Under the pieces are notes generated by a model. That model saw only the letters and a list, made by a program, of their open reading frames with translations, was not told the DNA's origin and made no database searches. From Mytilus trossulus (taxonomy: Eukaryota > Mollusca > Bivalvia > Mytilida > Mytilidae), in the NCBI RefSeq assembly GCF_036588685.1, contig NC_086382.1, positions 72,699,999-72,763,998 of the forward strand: a stretch of 64,000 bases of DNA, read 5' to 3'. This document shows positions 45,375 to 56,782 of the stretch, in pieces. The position numbers and the translations under genes were made by a program. The number at the start of each line of letters is the position of its first letter. Position 1 is the stretch's first letter.

Positions 45375-47225
45375 GTGGTCACATTAAACTGAACTAATCA
45401 TAAACTTTAACATGTAAACTATGTCTCGGTTATTTTGTAGAAAGGTATATACTATGAAAATTAGAGCGAGGGGCTTTCTATACAATATCCAATTTAGCAC
45501 ATATTTACAACTTCAGTAATCCTGTAATTAGTCTATTGATATGTTTTGGCTGACTGGATGTAGCTCATTTACATAGTTTTGTAAATCTAATCACTATAAT
45601 ATCATTGTAAAAATTGTAAAAATGGGATTTATAAAAGGCCTTGACTTTAGAATGTAAAGAAGGTAGCTGCTGGTGTAAGTATGTTTATTGATATAAAGCG
45701 TTGTTTTACTATACATGTACTTATTTTAATACATGGAAAGATGACAAAATGAATTGACCAAGAGCAGACGTTTCTTAAATTGCAGGGAAAGCTTTTCATT
45801 CTTGAAAACATTTTTTTTAATTTCACATAAAACCTAAAACTATCTTGAAAATGCTTTTGAATGAGTACAACCAGTTGGACCCCCTCCCACATCTTTGGAT
45901 GAAACACCTGTAAAAAATGGCTGGATCTGCCCCTGGTATGTACCTTTAGGTAGTCTAGCGAATAGTTTATATGCATGAAATATTTGTCACTGGACATAAG
46001 GCAACCAATTATTGACCAATTTATGACTAAATATATCAAATTGCTTTATTAATAAATTTCCCTTCAAAAGAGTCATGGTTGACTCTTTTTGTGTACAAAG
46101 TAATTGCATGGAAGATAAAGGATTACAAATTGTACTTTAATCAAGGTATAAAGCACTATAATTATTACTCTTTATTTTAATGAATAACACTTTTTTAATT
46201 GTCAAAACAAAATTTAGTTCAAAAGATTGATTAGTAGGATTTAAAAAAAATCTGTTTGAAAACTAATTACAAACTATTTAGTTAATTTGGAACACAGAAT
46301 TTATTTCAAAATAGCCAGTAGCAATTTTTGTTCTAATATCTTGATTACAATACAATGAAATCTTACCCTTTTGTTCATTCATGCGTAGTTACTTAGTACA
46401 CGGAAAAAGTATGTACTAAGAAAATTAGAAGGCAAATTCAAGCAATTTGATTGGACGAGAAGTTGTAAGTATGTGCTAAATGCTTAAGTTTTAACGGTCA
46501 ATAGACCATGACCAGATGACAGAGGCAAACTAATCTTTATGGAAATGAGATGAGCCAATGCTTAACATATATGTTTCCCTTATCATAAGTGGTTCCCTTA
46601 AACTCACATATTCATAAACTTTAACATGTTAACTATGCGCTTAAGTTTCAAAGGCCAAAAGACTATGACAGAGGCCGAAAAATTTCCAATTAAATTAGAA
46701 GATTCATTAACACTTTTTGCCACAAATTTTTGTCATATTTTTGCAGCTTGAGTAACCTTCCTATGTTTTGATCTCTGTGACATAGTTGAGACAAAAATAT
46801 GCATGATAGGGATTCTTGCAAAGAAGTGAAAATATATGACAGCAAATAAATATTTGATTATTCTTTTCCAATCTGATATAAATAATTTGAGATAACATCA
46901 TGAAACAAAAAAAAAGACTAACAGACTGTCAGAAAGTTCAAAAATTGCATAACCCTTTTCTACTTGGTAAGCTAAAAAGTATATTCATACAAAACTGGAT
47001 CAAGTGCGAATGTGAGCATCTTACACTTATTATGACAGGAAAGTATGTAATGATCTGCTGAATCAAGATTGTATTTCAGGTATCACATATGTTCAATATT
47101 AACCAAGGAATGAAGCAAATAAAGTCAATTAAGCTTATTCATCTCACTAACATACACTACACAAAAACTCTATGATATCCACGGCTCGACCCAATACCAT
47201 CTATTTCTACTGGGTCGCAGTGTCC
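45375..47225. other. Spacer between units A and B, S1 repeat pieces, no gene
   Basis: 45373-45430 and 46480-46700 carry S1 units (TAAACTTTAACATG, TTTCAAAGGCC, CTATGACAGAGGCC) with a period near 156 bp in the second stretch. The remainder is AT-rich. A minus-strand frame of 130 codons at 45647-46039 shows no recognisable domain, and I do not call it. Confidence 0.45.
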
Positions 47226-47984
47226 TTCTGTTAAAAAAATAATATCGGCAAGCAGAAGACTTGTCTACTAGCACATAATATAGTCAAAGTATACTGCCAA
47301 GGAATGACACACACACACACACACACAAACAGACAAGTGTTACTCTAAACAGCTCATCTAAATCTGGATATACCCCCAAGATGAATCCCACAATTGTCGA
47401 CATACTCGGGATGACCAAATACTGTAAGAACCTGCATACCACATTTCTAATGGATTTATATGAACTCAGTCCTATCGCATTCTGTTATTGTTGGGACCCG
47501 ACTTAGGTTATATTGATAAATATCGTTTCAATAATGGGACCTTTACAGAACGGATTTGGAAACGATCGACAAAAAACAATCGACAAAAAACGGCAATGAC
47601 TAATTTCCAAAGATCATTCCCGTCTTACATGGCATTGTTTAGAAAACACGATACAGCAGAATCTGACACGACATAGTTACGATTGTAGTCCCGAATGTTT
47701 CTGGACTAGCGTGGGCTATTTGTACCAACCTTTCAAGACCATTTCGATCTATAGAATTCTGTTACGAACGTATACGAATGAGTTCACACAACAATATGAT
47801 ATTCCAAATCATTGAGGATAGTAATCCGAGCTTTTCACTTTTCGTGTCTTGACGATGTCTAATCCCAAACGAAAACCATAATCGTCAATGTGTGAAAGCC
47901 ACATTAACGGAGTCTAACGAGCAGGAATTGGAGTACTCTGACAAAATCTGGAGGATTGATAATGTGACAATTGAGGAAATTGAG

Positions 47985-48022
47985 TTTGACTGTACCCTTG
48001 GTATCATTCGTCCCTCTTTTCG
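47985..48022 (+). mobile_element. Micro-insertion of a PLE-A 3' end
   Basis: Reads GAGTTTGACTGTACCC, then TTGGTATCATTCGTCCCTC and TTTT, matching the last about 40 bp of PLE-A (45319-45357). Unit A runs through the same place (near 31270) without it. It is either an extreme 5' truncation or a chance-repaired fragment. Confidence 0.55.
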
Positions 48023-49794
48023 AGACGAATTTGACAGGAAACGGCCGAATTGGGAAGCGTATATATCAAGTTTTTTTTTAAATCAACTTTTAGTATGGTC
48101 TCTAATGGAGGGATCTTTAGACTTTCGAAAATTTTAATCAAAAATGGTTCCATGAACTGTTACAGTAAAATGAAGGTTTAACAGAAGTAAATTTTAATTT
48201 AAACATTCTGTGGTACACTCTCGTCTTAATTTTTGTTTAACATTTCCTTCACATCTTACTTTTTGTTAAACTTTTCCTTCAGAAAATGTTAACATGCTCC
48301 AGAAGAGACAGTGACATGATCGAAATATCACGATTAGCTTTTCTACACTGTCAATATCGGCGAGTCGTAAAGCGTTTAGATTTTGTTCCGTATAAGAAGC
48401 ATCAAGTTCATTTTGTCTTTTCTTTCTAATGAACATTAAATGTTTAAGGGTGTGAAGCTCTGAATCATATTTTCATTGGGTAGAAATAACACACCAGGAA
48501 GTAGATATTTGAATTACATGCATAATCTATCATACAAAACACTTAAATAAGAATATGTTCATTGTAATCATCTTGAACATAAAGAAAGACAGATCCGAAA
48601 CCTCCTCATCATCATGATCATAATAAGTATTCATATTTGGATCTTTATACTCTTACCAGAAGGTAATTTTTTATCAGTTTTATCTACATATAAAGCCAGA
48701 ACATTGCATAAAAATACTGAACATGGTTGTTTATTGAATCTGATGATAATGTCTTACCTCTATTTATACAAAAGTTGTTAACTAGAATTAAATGAAATGT
48801 TCTTATTTCATTGACGTAACGACTTAAAAGGACACTAGATGTCAAATTCATGTAAAACAATTTATCTAAATTATAAAAATACTAAAATAAACAATTTACA
48901 AAGCATTAGTCTAGACGCCATCAATTACAATGTAACAATCGAGATGACCCCGAAAGCAATCGACGATAACATAACACGATATAAACATAAAAATAAACAT
49001 GGACCTCGTGCAACTGGATTTTTCTATATCTGTTTGATTTTAATTCTGAGGTTTAAAAAAATAGTTATTTTAGAATTTACCTGTAATTATTTTTTGTTTT
49101 ATCAAATTAGTCAATCAAATGATTTACCTATGAGAAAGACAGCATTATGTAAAGTGGGACACGAAATAAGAGGACAATTCTATTATTTTTCTTGTTCTTC
49201 CTCATAAGCTGCTCATTAAGAAGTCTGCATTTTGTTATTAATTAAACAAACTGGACGGACGGAAAACACAGTGCATTTCTGTAGAAGGCGATGTGTGTTT
49301 AAATGTGAACAATCAACATTTATTCATTATGTAAAATTTAGAGAACTCTTTGTTTGTACCAGAGTACATTTGTACGCAACTTACTTATTCTTTTCTTAAA
49401 AAAAGTAATCGTTTATCATATTTTTAAAAGGCAGTTGAGCTTACTTCTCTCTGTCTTTAGTTTCAAGTTAGGAACAACTGTTTGTGTGTTTTACTATTGC
49501 ACGTAGGAAATGACATAGTTTGTATTTACTGTAACATGTTTAAATCCTCACCGATTCACAATGTACCATGAGTAGGTCGTTTAACAAATACTATGTTGCA
49601 AACCTACCGAAAAGAACAGAGGTTTCACGAATTATTTAACAGACCTAGCAATATAACTTGTTTTCTTGTGACGTTATTAATATATCCTGTACAACACAAA
49701 CATACCAATCTCTATTGATGTATTGAACTTGACAAGCTTCATTGAAAAGAGCTGTGACTGTTCATCAGTAAGTCATAAATTGTCGTTGTTTTCA

Positions 49795-49962
49795 TTTGTT
49801 GGCTATCCCAGAAAACATTAAAGTGAGAGGTTTCGCAAGCTATAAACCATGTTTAATCCACCATTGTCTTTATAAGAAAATGCCTGTACAAAGTTAGGAT
49901 TGTGACAGTTGTCATCTATCTGTTTGATGTGTTTAAGTTTTTGATTTTGCCATTAGATTAGG
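49795..49962 (+). repeat. Dispersed repeat D1, split by an insertion
   Basis: The D1 core continues at 50553-50600 after the 590-bp insert; unit A has it unbroken at 34640-34835. Confidence 0.6.
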
Positions 49963-50552
49963 GACAAAATGCACTTCTGGCGTATTAAAATTTTACATTT
50001 GTTGCCTTTTGTTAGTTATTATTCGTGTGTTTCTTTGTCAATTGTGTTCTCCAATTTATTTATATTGTAGTCCTGTAATGTTGTATTGTCATTTTAATGT
50101 TATATTTTACATGGCCATAAAAGAGGGAGGTTTGGCATGCCACAAAACCAGGTTCAACCCACAGTTTTTTTCCATTAAAAGTGTCCTGTACCAAGTCAGG
50201 AATATGGCCATTGGTATATTATAGTTCGTTTCTGTGTTTGTTACATTTTAACGTTGTGGTTCCGTTGTTTTCTCTTAGTTTTGAGTGTAAATTCACATTA
50301 CTGGTAGGCGAGTCACTGTACTTATCTATCCCAAATTCATGTATTTGGTTTTGATGTTATATTTGTTATTCTCATAGGATTTTGTCTAATGCTTAGTCCG
50401 TTTCTGTATGTGTTACATTTAAATGTTGTGTCGTTATTCTCCTCCTAAATGCAATGCGTTTCCTTCTGTTTTAGTTTGTTGACCCGATTTTGTTTTTTGT
50501 CCATGGATTTATGAGTTTTGAACAGCGGTATACTACTGTTGCCTTTATTTCC
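49963..50552 (+). mobile_element. 590-bp repeat starting inside a hammerhead core, specific to unit B
   Basis: Unit A reads GATTAGGGACTTTCCATTTT, while unit B has this insert between GGGAC and TCCATTTT. It begins AAAATGCACTTCTGGCGTAT, matching the GAAA core, stem III and cleavage-side strand of the hammerhead family 1, and ends AACAGCGGTATACTACTG and TTGCCTTTATT. Fragments of its end also occur at 14275 and 37915 (minus). No ORF is supported. Confidence 0.65.
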
Positions 50553-50885
50553 ATTTTGAATTGCCTCGGAGTCTGGTATTTTCTGTGACTTATCTTATAA
50601 ATCATGAATTTGAATAATGGTGTTTGTGAAATCCTCTAAACAATAAACAAATTATTTGTGATGAAGGAAAAACATTTTTGAATAATGTATCTAATTACTG
50701 TGTGTATACTGACACATGTATGTTTAAGTTTGTTTTATTAAACGCCTTAGCACTTATTTTTAACTTTTTTTATTTTTACAATATTTCCATGAACTATGAT
50801 TTAAATGAGACTAAGTGCAGAACTATCATTTAAAATATTCATAAACATATGAACCTATGATTGAAATGTTTCCTCCTTCTTGTAG

Positions 50886-53264
50886 TTGATGGTTATATAA
50901 ATGAGAGGAAATGCAACGTTCACAACACCATTGTTGATTGTAGTCGTTTAGCCTTGACAAGTATACCGAGACAATTACCAACACATGCGACTAGTCTGGA
51001 TTTTAGTAGAAACAAGATAACAGCAGTCAGAGCCTTTACCTTTCAGGATTTTCAAAATGTTACCGAGCTCCACTTAGATATTAATCGGATTCAATCAATC
51101 GACAAAATGGCTTTTCGTGGATTACATCGTCTACAACAACTACATCTTGGCGTAAACTCATTGATAATGTTACCTAGTGGAGTGTTTGACAACCTGAATA
51201 GTTTGGAATATCTTTCAATAGATGGCAATAAACTGAAAGACTACCAGGCTGACCAAATAAAAGAATTATCAACACTCTTATCCCTTAAGACTCTTTCAAT
51301 ATCCAAATTTCCAATTTCCAGGGCAATGGTCTACATTAAGTAAGTTGAACCGTTTGATGATTTTCACTAAATCGAAAAAAATTCAAATGAGCAAGAAAAT
51401 GTTCGCTCAAATCAACGTGATGCCAATAACGTTTTTGCACTTACATAAGGTACCGTATATATCGGAGGATTTTTTTGAACATTTTCCAAAATTAGATTCA
51501 ATAACAGTATGGCTAGGTGATGATTTGCCTAGAAATCCAATTGATCAAATATTCAGATCTTTTAATGTTTTGAAAGGAAAAAATATCACAAATATTGAAA
51601 TAGCATATAGTAGATTTCAGAATCAGTTTAATTTAGACTTCAACCAAATGAAGTACTTATGGCCAATTTGTTTGAAACGACTGACATTGCACGAGTTATA
51701 CATTACATCTATAGGTCTTTATGCTTTTGAAAGATTTTCTGTTGCCAGCATATGTCTTGAATACCTAGAAATTTCAAAAAACATTATTCTTGGCCAAGGA
51801 GGCACTCTCTATGTCTATATTCAGAACTTTAAAAAATTGAAGGTGCTGAAACTTTTAGATAATACTAGTTACAATAGGTTGACACGCTCGGAACCTAAGA
51901 ACCTTTATGTTTTTTTACCAAGAACACTAGAAGAGTTATACATAGAAAAAGAAATAAACGATTATTTGTTCAATGTTATATTTAACTACAGCCTAAATTT
52001 GCGAGTGCTAAGCTTGAAAGACAATCATATGAAGTCTTGTAAAGGAAGTTTTAAGGGAGCTTTAAATGTAGAGTATTTTGATATGTCTGGATGGACATGC
52101 ACACAAGTATCGGTCAATTTGCTCTATGGTTTTCCAAATTTGAGGACACTTAAAGCAGAGGCATCACTTCTAGGAAAAGGATTTAAAAACACTGCTAATG
52201 CTGGGTCTTTTTTAAGCAAATCACTGAAAATTCGAGATATAAATCTGTCATCTAATAAGATAACTACTATACCAAAAGGATTATTTATGCGTCCGTTTGA
52301 GCAGTTATCGTCGGTCAACATGTCCCATAACAATTTAACAGTATTTCCGCCATTCCATTCACGAATTAAACAATTAAAACTCATCGATTTTACTTTCAAT
52401 TCTATAACACATCTCGTAGAAGATGACATAGATCAAATTGAAAAGCTTGGAGAAGTTGAATTACACTTGAAAGGGAACCCCTTCCAATGTACTTGTAAAA
52501 CGCTTCAGTTTTTGAAGTGGTTGGGTGAGTCAAAACGAGTACGCGATATTTTAGATGTGACATGTGTTACGGATACGGCATCTCGTACGTTTATGTCTGA
52601 AGTTATTTCAGATCTAAATACATTTGAGATTTCCTGCAAAACGAAGTTTTGGTTGCCGTTTGCCGTGTCAATAACCTCCATTGTCGTACTTGCCATAATA
52701 TTAACCGTCGTATTCTTTCGATATAAATATGCTATTGAGTATTTTTTACTGAGATTCAAAATGAAAATGAAAAATTACAATGAATTGCAACAAGAATATA
52801 TTAATGATGCTTTTATATCATATAGTCACACAGATTCGGTTTGGGTAAAACAGTTCCATGACAAGGTGAATAGTATGGGCTTCGAACTATGCCTGGACGC
52901 CAAGGATTTTATTGCTGGTGAAAGTATAGCAGTAAATGTAATAAATGCAATCGATTCCAGCAGAAAGGTTATATTTATTATAACTCACGATTTCCTAAAG
53001 AGCACCTGGGGGTCATATGAGATGGAGTTGACCCGTATGCATGCATTTCAGAAAGGAAGAGAAGATATGGTTATCATCGTGGTGAAGGATAAGATTAAAG
53101 TTAGCGATATGCCTAAAATACTAAAAAGTATTTGGTTTAAAATTATTTGTATCCAATGGCCAAATGATGACAATCTGCCATACAATACAGAAGAACATTT
53201 TTATGAAAAGCTGAAGATTTCTCTCCAACAGAACGAAGAATCTACAGGGAATTTAGTTATATAG
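50886..53264 (+). pseudogene. Toll-like receptor copy B, broken by an 8-bp loss and 6-bp gain
   Basis: Paralogue of 35133-37512. The acceptor is TTTCCTCCTTCTTGTAG. Cysteine cap, leucine-rich repeats, LRRCT (NPFQCTCKTLQFLKW), membrane helix (near 52650-52715) and TIR (NDAFISYS, LCLDAKDFIAGESI) are in the same order. Against copy A, 8 bp are missing near 51297 and 6 bp gained near 51334, a net shift of two. The N-terminal frame stops at TAA 51341-51343; the rest is open from 51345 to the stop. Here the A-run that is damaged in copy A is intact. An alternative splice across 51297-51340 would lack a GT donor, so I favour a lesion. Confidence 0.85.
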
Positions 53265-53890
53265 AACTGTTGTTTTCGTGTCAATCAAAAAAAGTTTGAT
53301 TACATTTTCAAGTTATGTTTTGATAATATTGCTGCATTACTTAAAGTCATATGAAACGAGTGACTGTTGAAAAATGATGTTTATCCAATTCTTGAACCAA
53401 TGCGTGTAAACATCATAAAATTAGTCCTCTGTGCACGATTTTATCATTTTTTCGCGAATATATCGTAAAATCGTCATTTTTTTGTCTGTTATAATTTAAC
53501 AAATATGGGTGCTCATTAAATGTTGTGTTTTGAAGTTTACCGATTGTCACCTTATAGTAAACAATTAACAATTGAAAACATTGAAAATATGTCGGCGAAT
53601 TGCTTCTGGAAGCAAACAATTGGAAATAAGTTAACTTCTTCAAAATGTGGACAAATTAAAGAATTTTCCTCAGAAAAAGTATATGTACATAAGTTGTATA
53701 ATGATATAATGAAAACTATCCATTTAGTTATAAAAAAAAACATATACATATCTTTTTTTTTAATTTGAGGTTTCATATGACTATAATTACATAGTTCGAA
53801 TAAATTATTTTAACAACTCTTAACGACTATAGCATTTTCAGCTTTGAAACACTTTGTTTTCATAATTAAGCTGTTGTGGACATTTGTACT
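53265..53890. other. 3' flank of TLR copy B, no gene
   Basis: AT-rich. The first about 60 bp match the 3' flank of copy A, and homology then fades. Short overlapping frames on both strands (53413-53776) show no feature. Confidence 0.4.
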
Positions 53891-53893
53891 GTA

Positions 53894-54378
53894 GTGTTCT
53901 ACCTCATTGTCATCGGAGTGTTTCTACCTATGTCATTGAAGTGTTCTATCTATGTCATTGGAGTGTTTCTACCTATGTCATTGGAGTGTTTCTACCTATG
54001 TCATTGAAGTGTTCTACCTATGTCATTGGAGTGTTTCTACCTTTATCATTGAAGTGTTCTACCTATGTCATTGGAGTGTTTCTACCTATGTCATTGAAGT
54101 GTTCTACCTATATCATTGGAGTGTTTCTACCTATGTCATTGGAGTGTTTCTACCTATGTCATTGAAGTGTTCTACCTATATCATTGGAGTGTTTCTACCT
54201 ATGTCATTGGAGTGTTTCTACCTATGTCATTGAAGTGTTCTACCTATATCATTGGAGAGTTCTACCTATTTCATTGGAGTGTTTCTACCTATGTCATTGG
54301 AGTGTTTTATCTATGTCATTGGAATGTTCTACATATGTCCTTGGAGTTTTTCTAACTTTGTCATTGGGGTGTTCTACC
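53894..54378 (+). repeat. Minisatellite, 22/23-bp units with 68-bp higher order
   Basis: Units centre on TACCTATGTCATTGGAGTG. Alternation of TTGAAG-TGTTC and TTGGAG-TGTTTC units gives 22- and 23-bp steps. The block GAAGTGTTCTACC at 54096, 54164 and 54232 repeats every 68 bp. All three frames stay open only because the unit lacks stops; this is not a gene. Confidence 0.92.
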
Positions 54379-54380
54379 TA

Positions 54381-54597
54381 CCGTATAGCGGGTTATTTTC
54401 GCGGGTGTAAAATTTCGCGATTTTCATTGAATAAGGTATACGAAATATTTTTGCGGTTGTTATTTTGGCGGTTTCGAAACTGTTTTCAATATATTTGCAT
54501 GTACACTTTTAAATTGGCGGAATTTATTTTGACGATTTTGTTCTCTCCGCGAAAATAAGCGAAAATTTACACCCCGCGAAAATAACCCGCTATACGG
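54381..54597. mobile_element. Palindromic MITE with TA target duplication inside the minisatellite
   Basis: TA at 54379-54380 and 54598-54599 flank ends that both read CCGTATAGCGGGTTATTTTC inward and stay inverted for about 40 bp. Removing the insert and one TA restores the minisatellite unit CTACCTATGTCATT. TA target and long inverted ends fit a Tc1/mariner-type non-autonomous element. 217 bp, no ORF. Confidence 0.9.
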
Positions 54598-54599
54598 TA

Positions 54600-54826
54600 T
54601 GTCATTAGAATGTTCTACCTATGTCATTGGAGTGTTCTACCTATGTCATTGGAGTGTTCTACCTATGTCATTGGAGTGTGCTACCTATGTCATTGGAGTG
54701 TTCTACCTATGTCATTGGAGTGTTCTACCTATGTCATTGGAGTGTTCTACCTATATCATTGGAGTGTTCTACCTATGTCATTGGAGTATTCTACCTATGT
54801 CATTGGATTGTTCTACCTATGTCATT
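54600..54826 (+). repeat. Minisatellite, uniform 22-bp units
   Basis: About ten copies of the same core as 53894-54378, but all in the 22-bp TTGGAGTGTTC form, without the 68-bp higher order seen left of the MITE. Confidence 0.92.
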
Positions 54827-55135
54827 CTGTGTTGATGTTATGTTACTGTAATGACAAAATTCTTTTTTGTAGACAAAATTCATTTAGAAAAATAGAACAA
54901 AACTAAAAAACTTAACTTTGACCACTGAACCATGAAAATGAGGTCAAGGTTCGATGACACCTGTCAGCTAGACATGTACACCTTACAATCATTCTATACA
55001 CCAATTATAGTAGACCTATTGCATATAGCATAAAAAAACCCAGACCAAAACATAAAAACTTAACTATAAACACTGAACCATGAAAATTAGGTCAAGGTCA
55101 GATGACACCTGCCAGTTGGACATGTACACCTTACA

Positions 55136-55392
55136 CGGATTTTTTTGTGTTATTAAAATTTGCTGTTACAAAATATTAAAAATTATTATAAATTAAGGAA
55201 TGTATCTCCCTCATGCAAAGCTCTGATTCTTTTCACGAATTTGGCTATTCTTTTTGGACCTTTTGGATTATAGCTCTTCATCTTTTATATAAGCTTTGGA
55301 CTTCAAATATTTTGGCCACGAGCATCACTGTAGAGACATGTTTTGTTGAAATGCGCATCTGGTGCAACAAAATTGGTACCGTTGATTTTATT
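55136..55392 (+). mobile_element. Hammerhead-bearing 260-bp element inserted in the dispersed repeat
   Basis: The host repeat runs CACCTTAC-AATCATTC at 54980 but here reads CACCTTAC, then this element, then AGTCGTTCCATACACC. TTAC precedes it and TTAC ends it, a likely short target duplication. Its whole length matches 9745-10010. Confidence 0.75.
55322..55365 (+). ncRNA. Hammerhead ribozyme motif, family 2 (one core change)
   Basis: Stem I GCATCA (55322-55327) pairs fully with TGGTGC (55360-55365). The core reads CTGTAGA, so the invariant A after CTG is T and activity is doubtful. Stem II GACA/TGTT, core GAAA at 55348-55351, palindromic stem III TGCGCA at 55352-55357 and TC before the predicted cut are all present. 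Confidence 0.6.
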
Positions 55393-55835
55393 ACAGTCGT
55401 TCCATACACCGAATATACTAGACCTATTGCTTATAGTATCGCAGATATGGTCTTGACCACGAAAACTTAACCTTGTTCACTGATCCATGAAATGAGGTCG
55501 AGGTCAAGTGAAAACTGTCTGACAGCAATGAGGACCTTGCAAGGTACGCACATACCAAATATAGTTATCCAATTACTTATAATAAGAGAGAATTTAACAT
55601 TACAAAAGATCTTAATTTGTTTTTCAAGTAGTCACTGAACCATGAAAATGAGGTCAAGGACATTGGACATGTGACTGACGGAAAGTTTGTAACATGAGGC
55701 ATCTATATACAAAGTATGAAGCATCCAGGTCTTCTACCTTCTAAAATATAAAGCTTTTAAGAAGTGAGCTGACACCGCCGCCGCCGTAGCCGGATCACTA
55801 TCCCTATGTCGAGCTTTCTGCAACAAAAGTTGCAG

Positions 55836-56065
55836 GCTCGACAAAAAATGATTTTTTTCTGCAAAAAATGATTTTTTTCTACAAAAAATGATTTTTTTCT
55901 ACAAAAAATGATTTTTTTCTACAAAAATTAATTATGTCTACAAAAATGAATTGTGTCTACAAAAATGAATTGTGTCTTCAAAAAGGAATTTTGTTTTGAC
56001 AAAAAGGAATTGTGTCTACAAAAAGGAATTTTGTTTTGACAAAAATGAATTTTGTCATCATAAAA
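55836..56065 (+). repeat. Minisatellite, 18-21-bp units
   Basis: About eleven units of the type ACAAAAAATGATTTTTTTCT, drifting to ACAAAAATGAATTGTGTCT and ACAAAAAGGAATTTTGTTTTG. It starts right at the end of the dispersed repeat. Confidence 0.85.
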
Positions 56066-56780
56066 TTGAAGTTCTCATAAAACAAGTCTGTATCACAGAG
56101 TTTTGTAAGACAAAAATGATTTTGTTATGACATAATTAACTTTTGTACAAAACCACAAGAGTCCAATTCGGCGTCCCGTACTAACTGTTCAATTTATTTA
56201 TTTAATCATTTTTGTTTTTGCTATCAGCGATTAACGAGTTATAATTTGTTTTGTCTATTGAGGCAATTTGATTGCTTTGCTCATTTAACCAAGTTAGCTT
56301 TTCTGTTATGCCCTTTGGTAATCGTGATCTAAAGCGTACACTTTTTGCTAATCTCATTGCCCTATCAACAAATCAACTATAAGATGTCAAAACAACAGAA
56401 CCACTGAAGTGCAAGTGCAACAGAAAACAAACAATAACTCGGGGCTATTTATATCTGACTATACTGATTGGGTTTTCACATTCTTGATGATGTTTACGAA
56501 CAGGCTGAGATTTATAGTTGCATACATCTTCGTTGTTTGAACTGTTCATATTAGTGGTATCTTTTTTTCTTAATAATATATTGTGGAATAATTTATTTTC
56601 GTGGAAAAAATATTTGTTTGTGTACAGATCTTTTTTGCCAAGACTGCATAATATAGTGCAGAAATAGTTTACCTACACCACGAAATCCACGACAATGTTA
56701 ACAATTTGATAATAAAGACATAATAATGGGTGGAAATATCGTTATCATTATCTATAATTGATTATGTTACTTCAAAGGTA
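56066..56780. other. Non-coding; second half homologous to the 3' flank of TLR copy A
   Basis: 56385-56782 matches 38030-38400 (ATATCTGACTATACTG, GGCTGAGATTTATAGTTGC, ATAATATAGTGCAGAAA). This is the left half of a target later split by the LINE. Confidence 0.6.
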
Positions 56781-56782
56781 TA

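Larger units (their letters stand above)
54890..55835 (+). repeat. Dispersed repeat with internal copies, split by a hammerhead element
   Basis: The block ACTGAACCATGAAAATGAGG followed by TCAAGG recurs at 54923, 55073, 55479 (diverged) and 55627. GACATGTACACCTTAC ends the first two repeats. It finishes in GCCGCCGCCGTAGCCGG and a GTCGAGC...GCTCGAC hairpin at 55808-55840. I see no ORF. It seems to be one repeat family, but the family is not named. Confidence 0.6.

Noticed and set aside
45647-46039. 130-codon minus-strand frame
   Set aside because: No domain, no homologous frame in unit A or B, and low-complexity composition; likely chance.
53884-54558. Overlapping frames of 78-124 codons on plus, rich in FYLCHWSV-like repeats
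   Set aside because: They arise from the 22/23-bp minisatellite lacking stops in all three frames; the translation simply cycles through frames.
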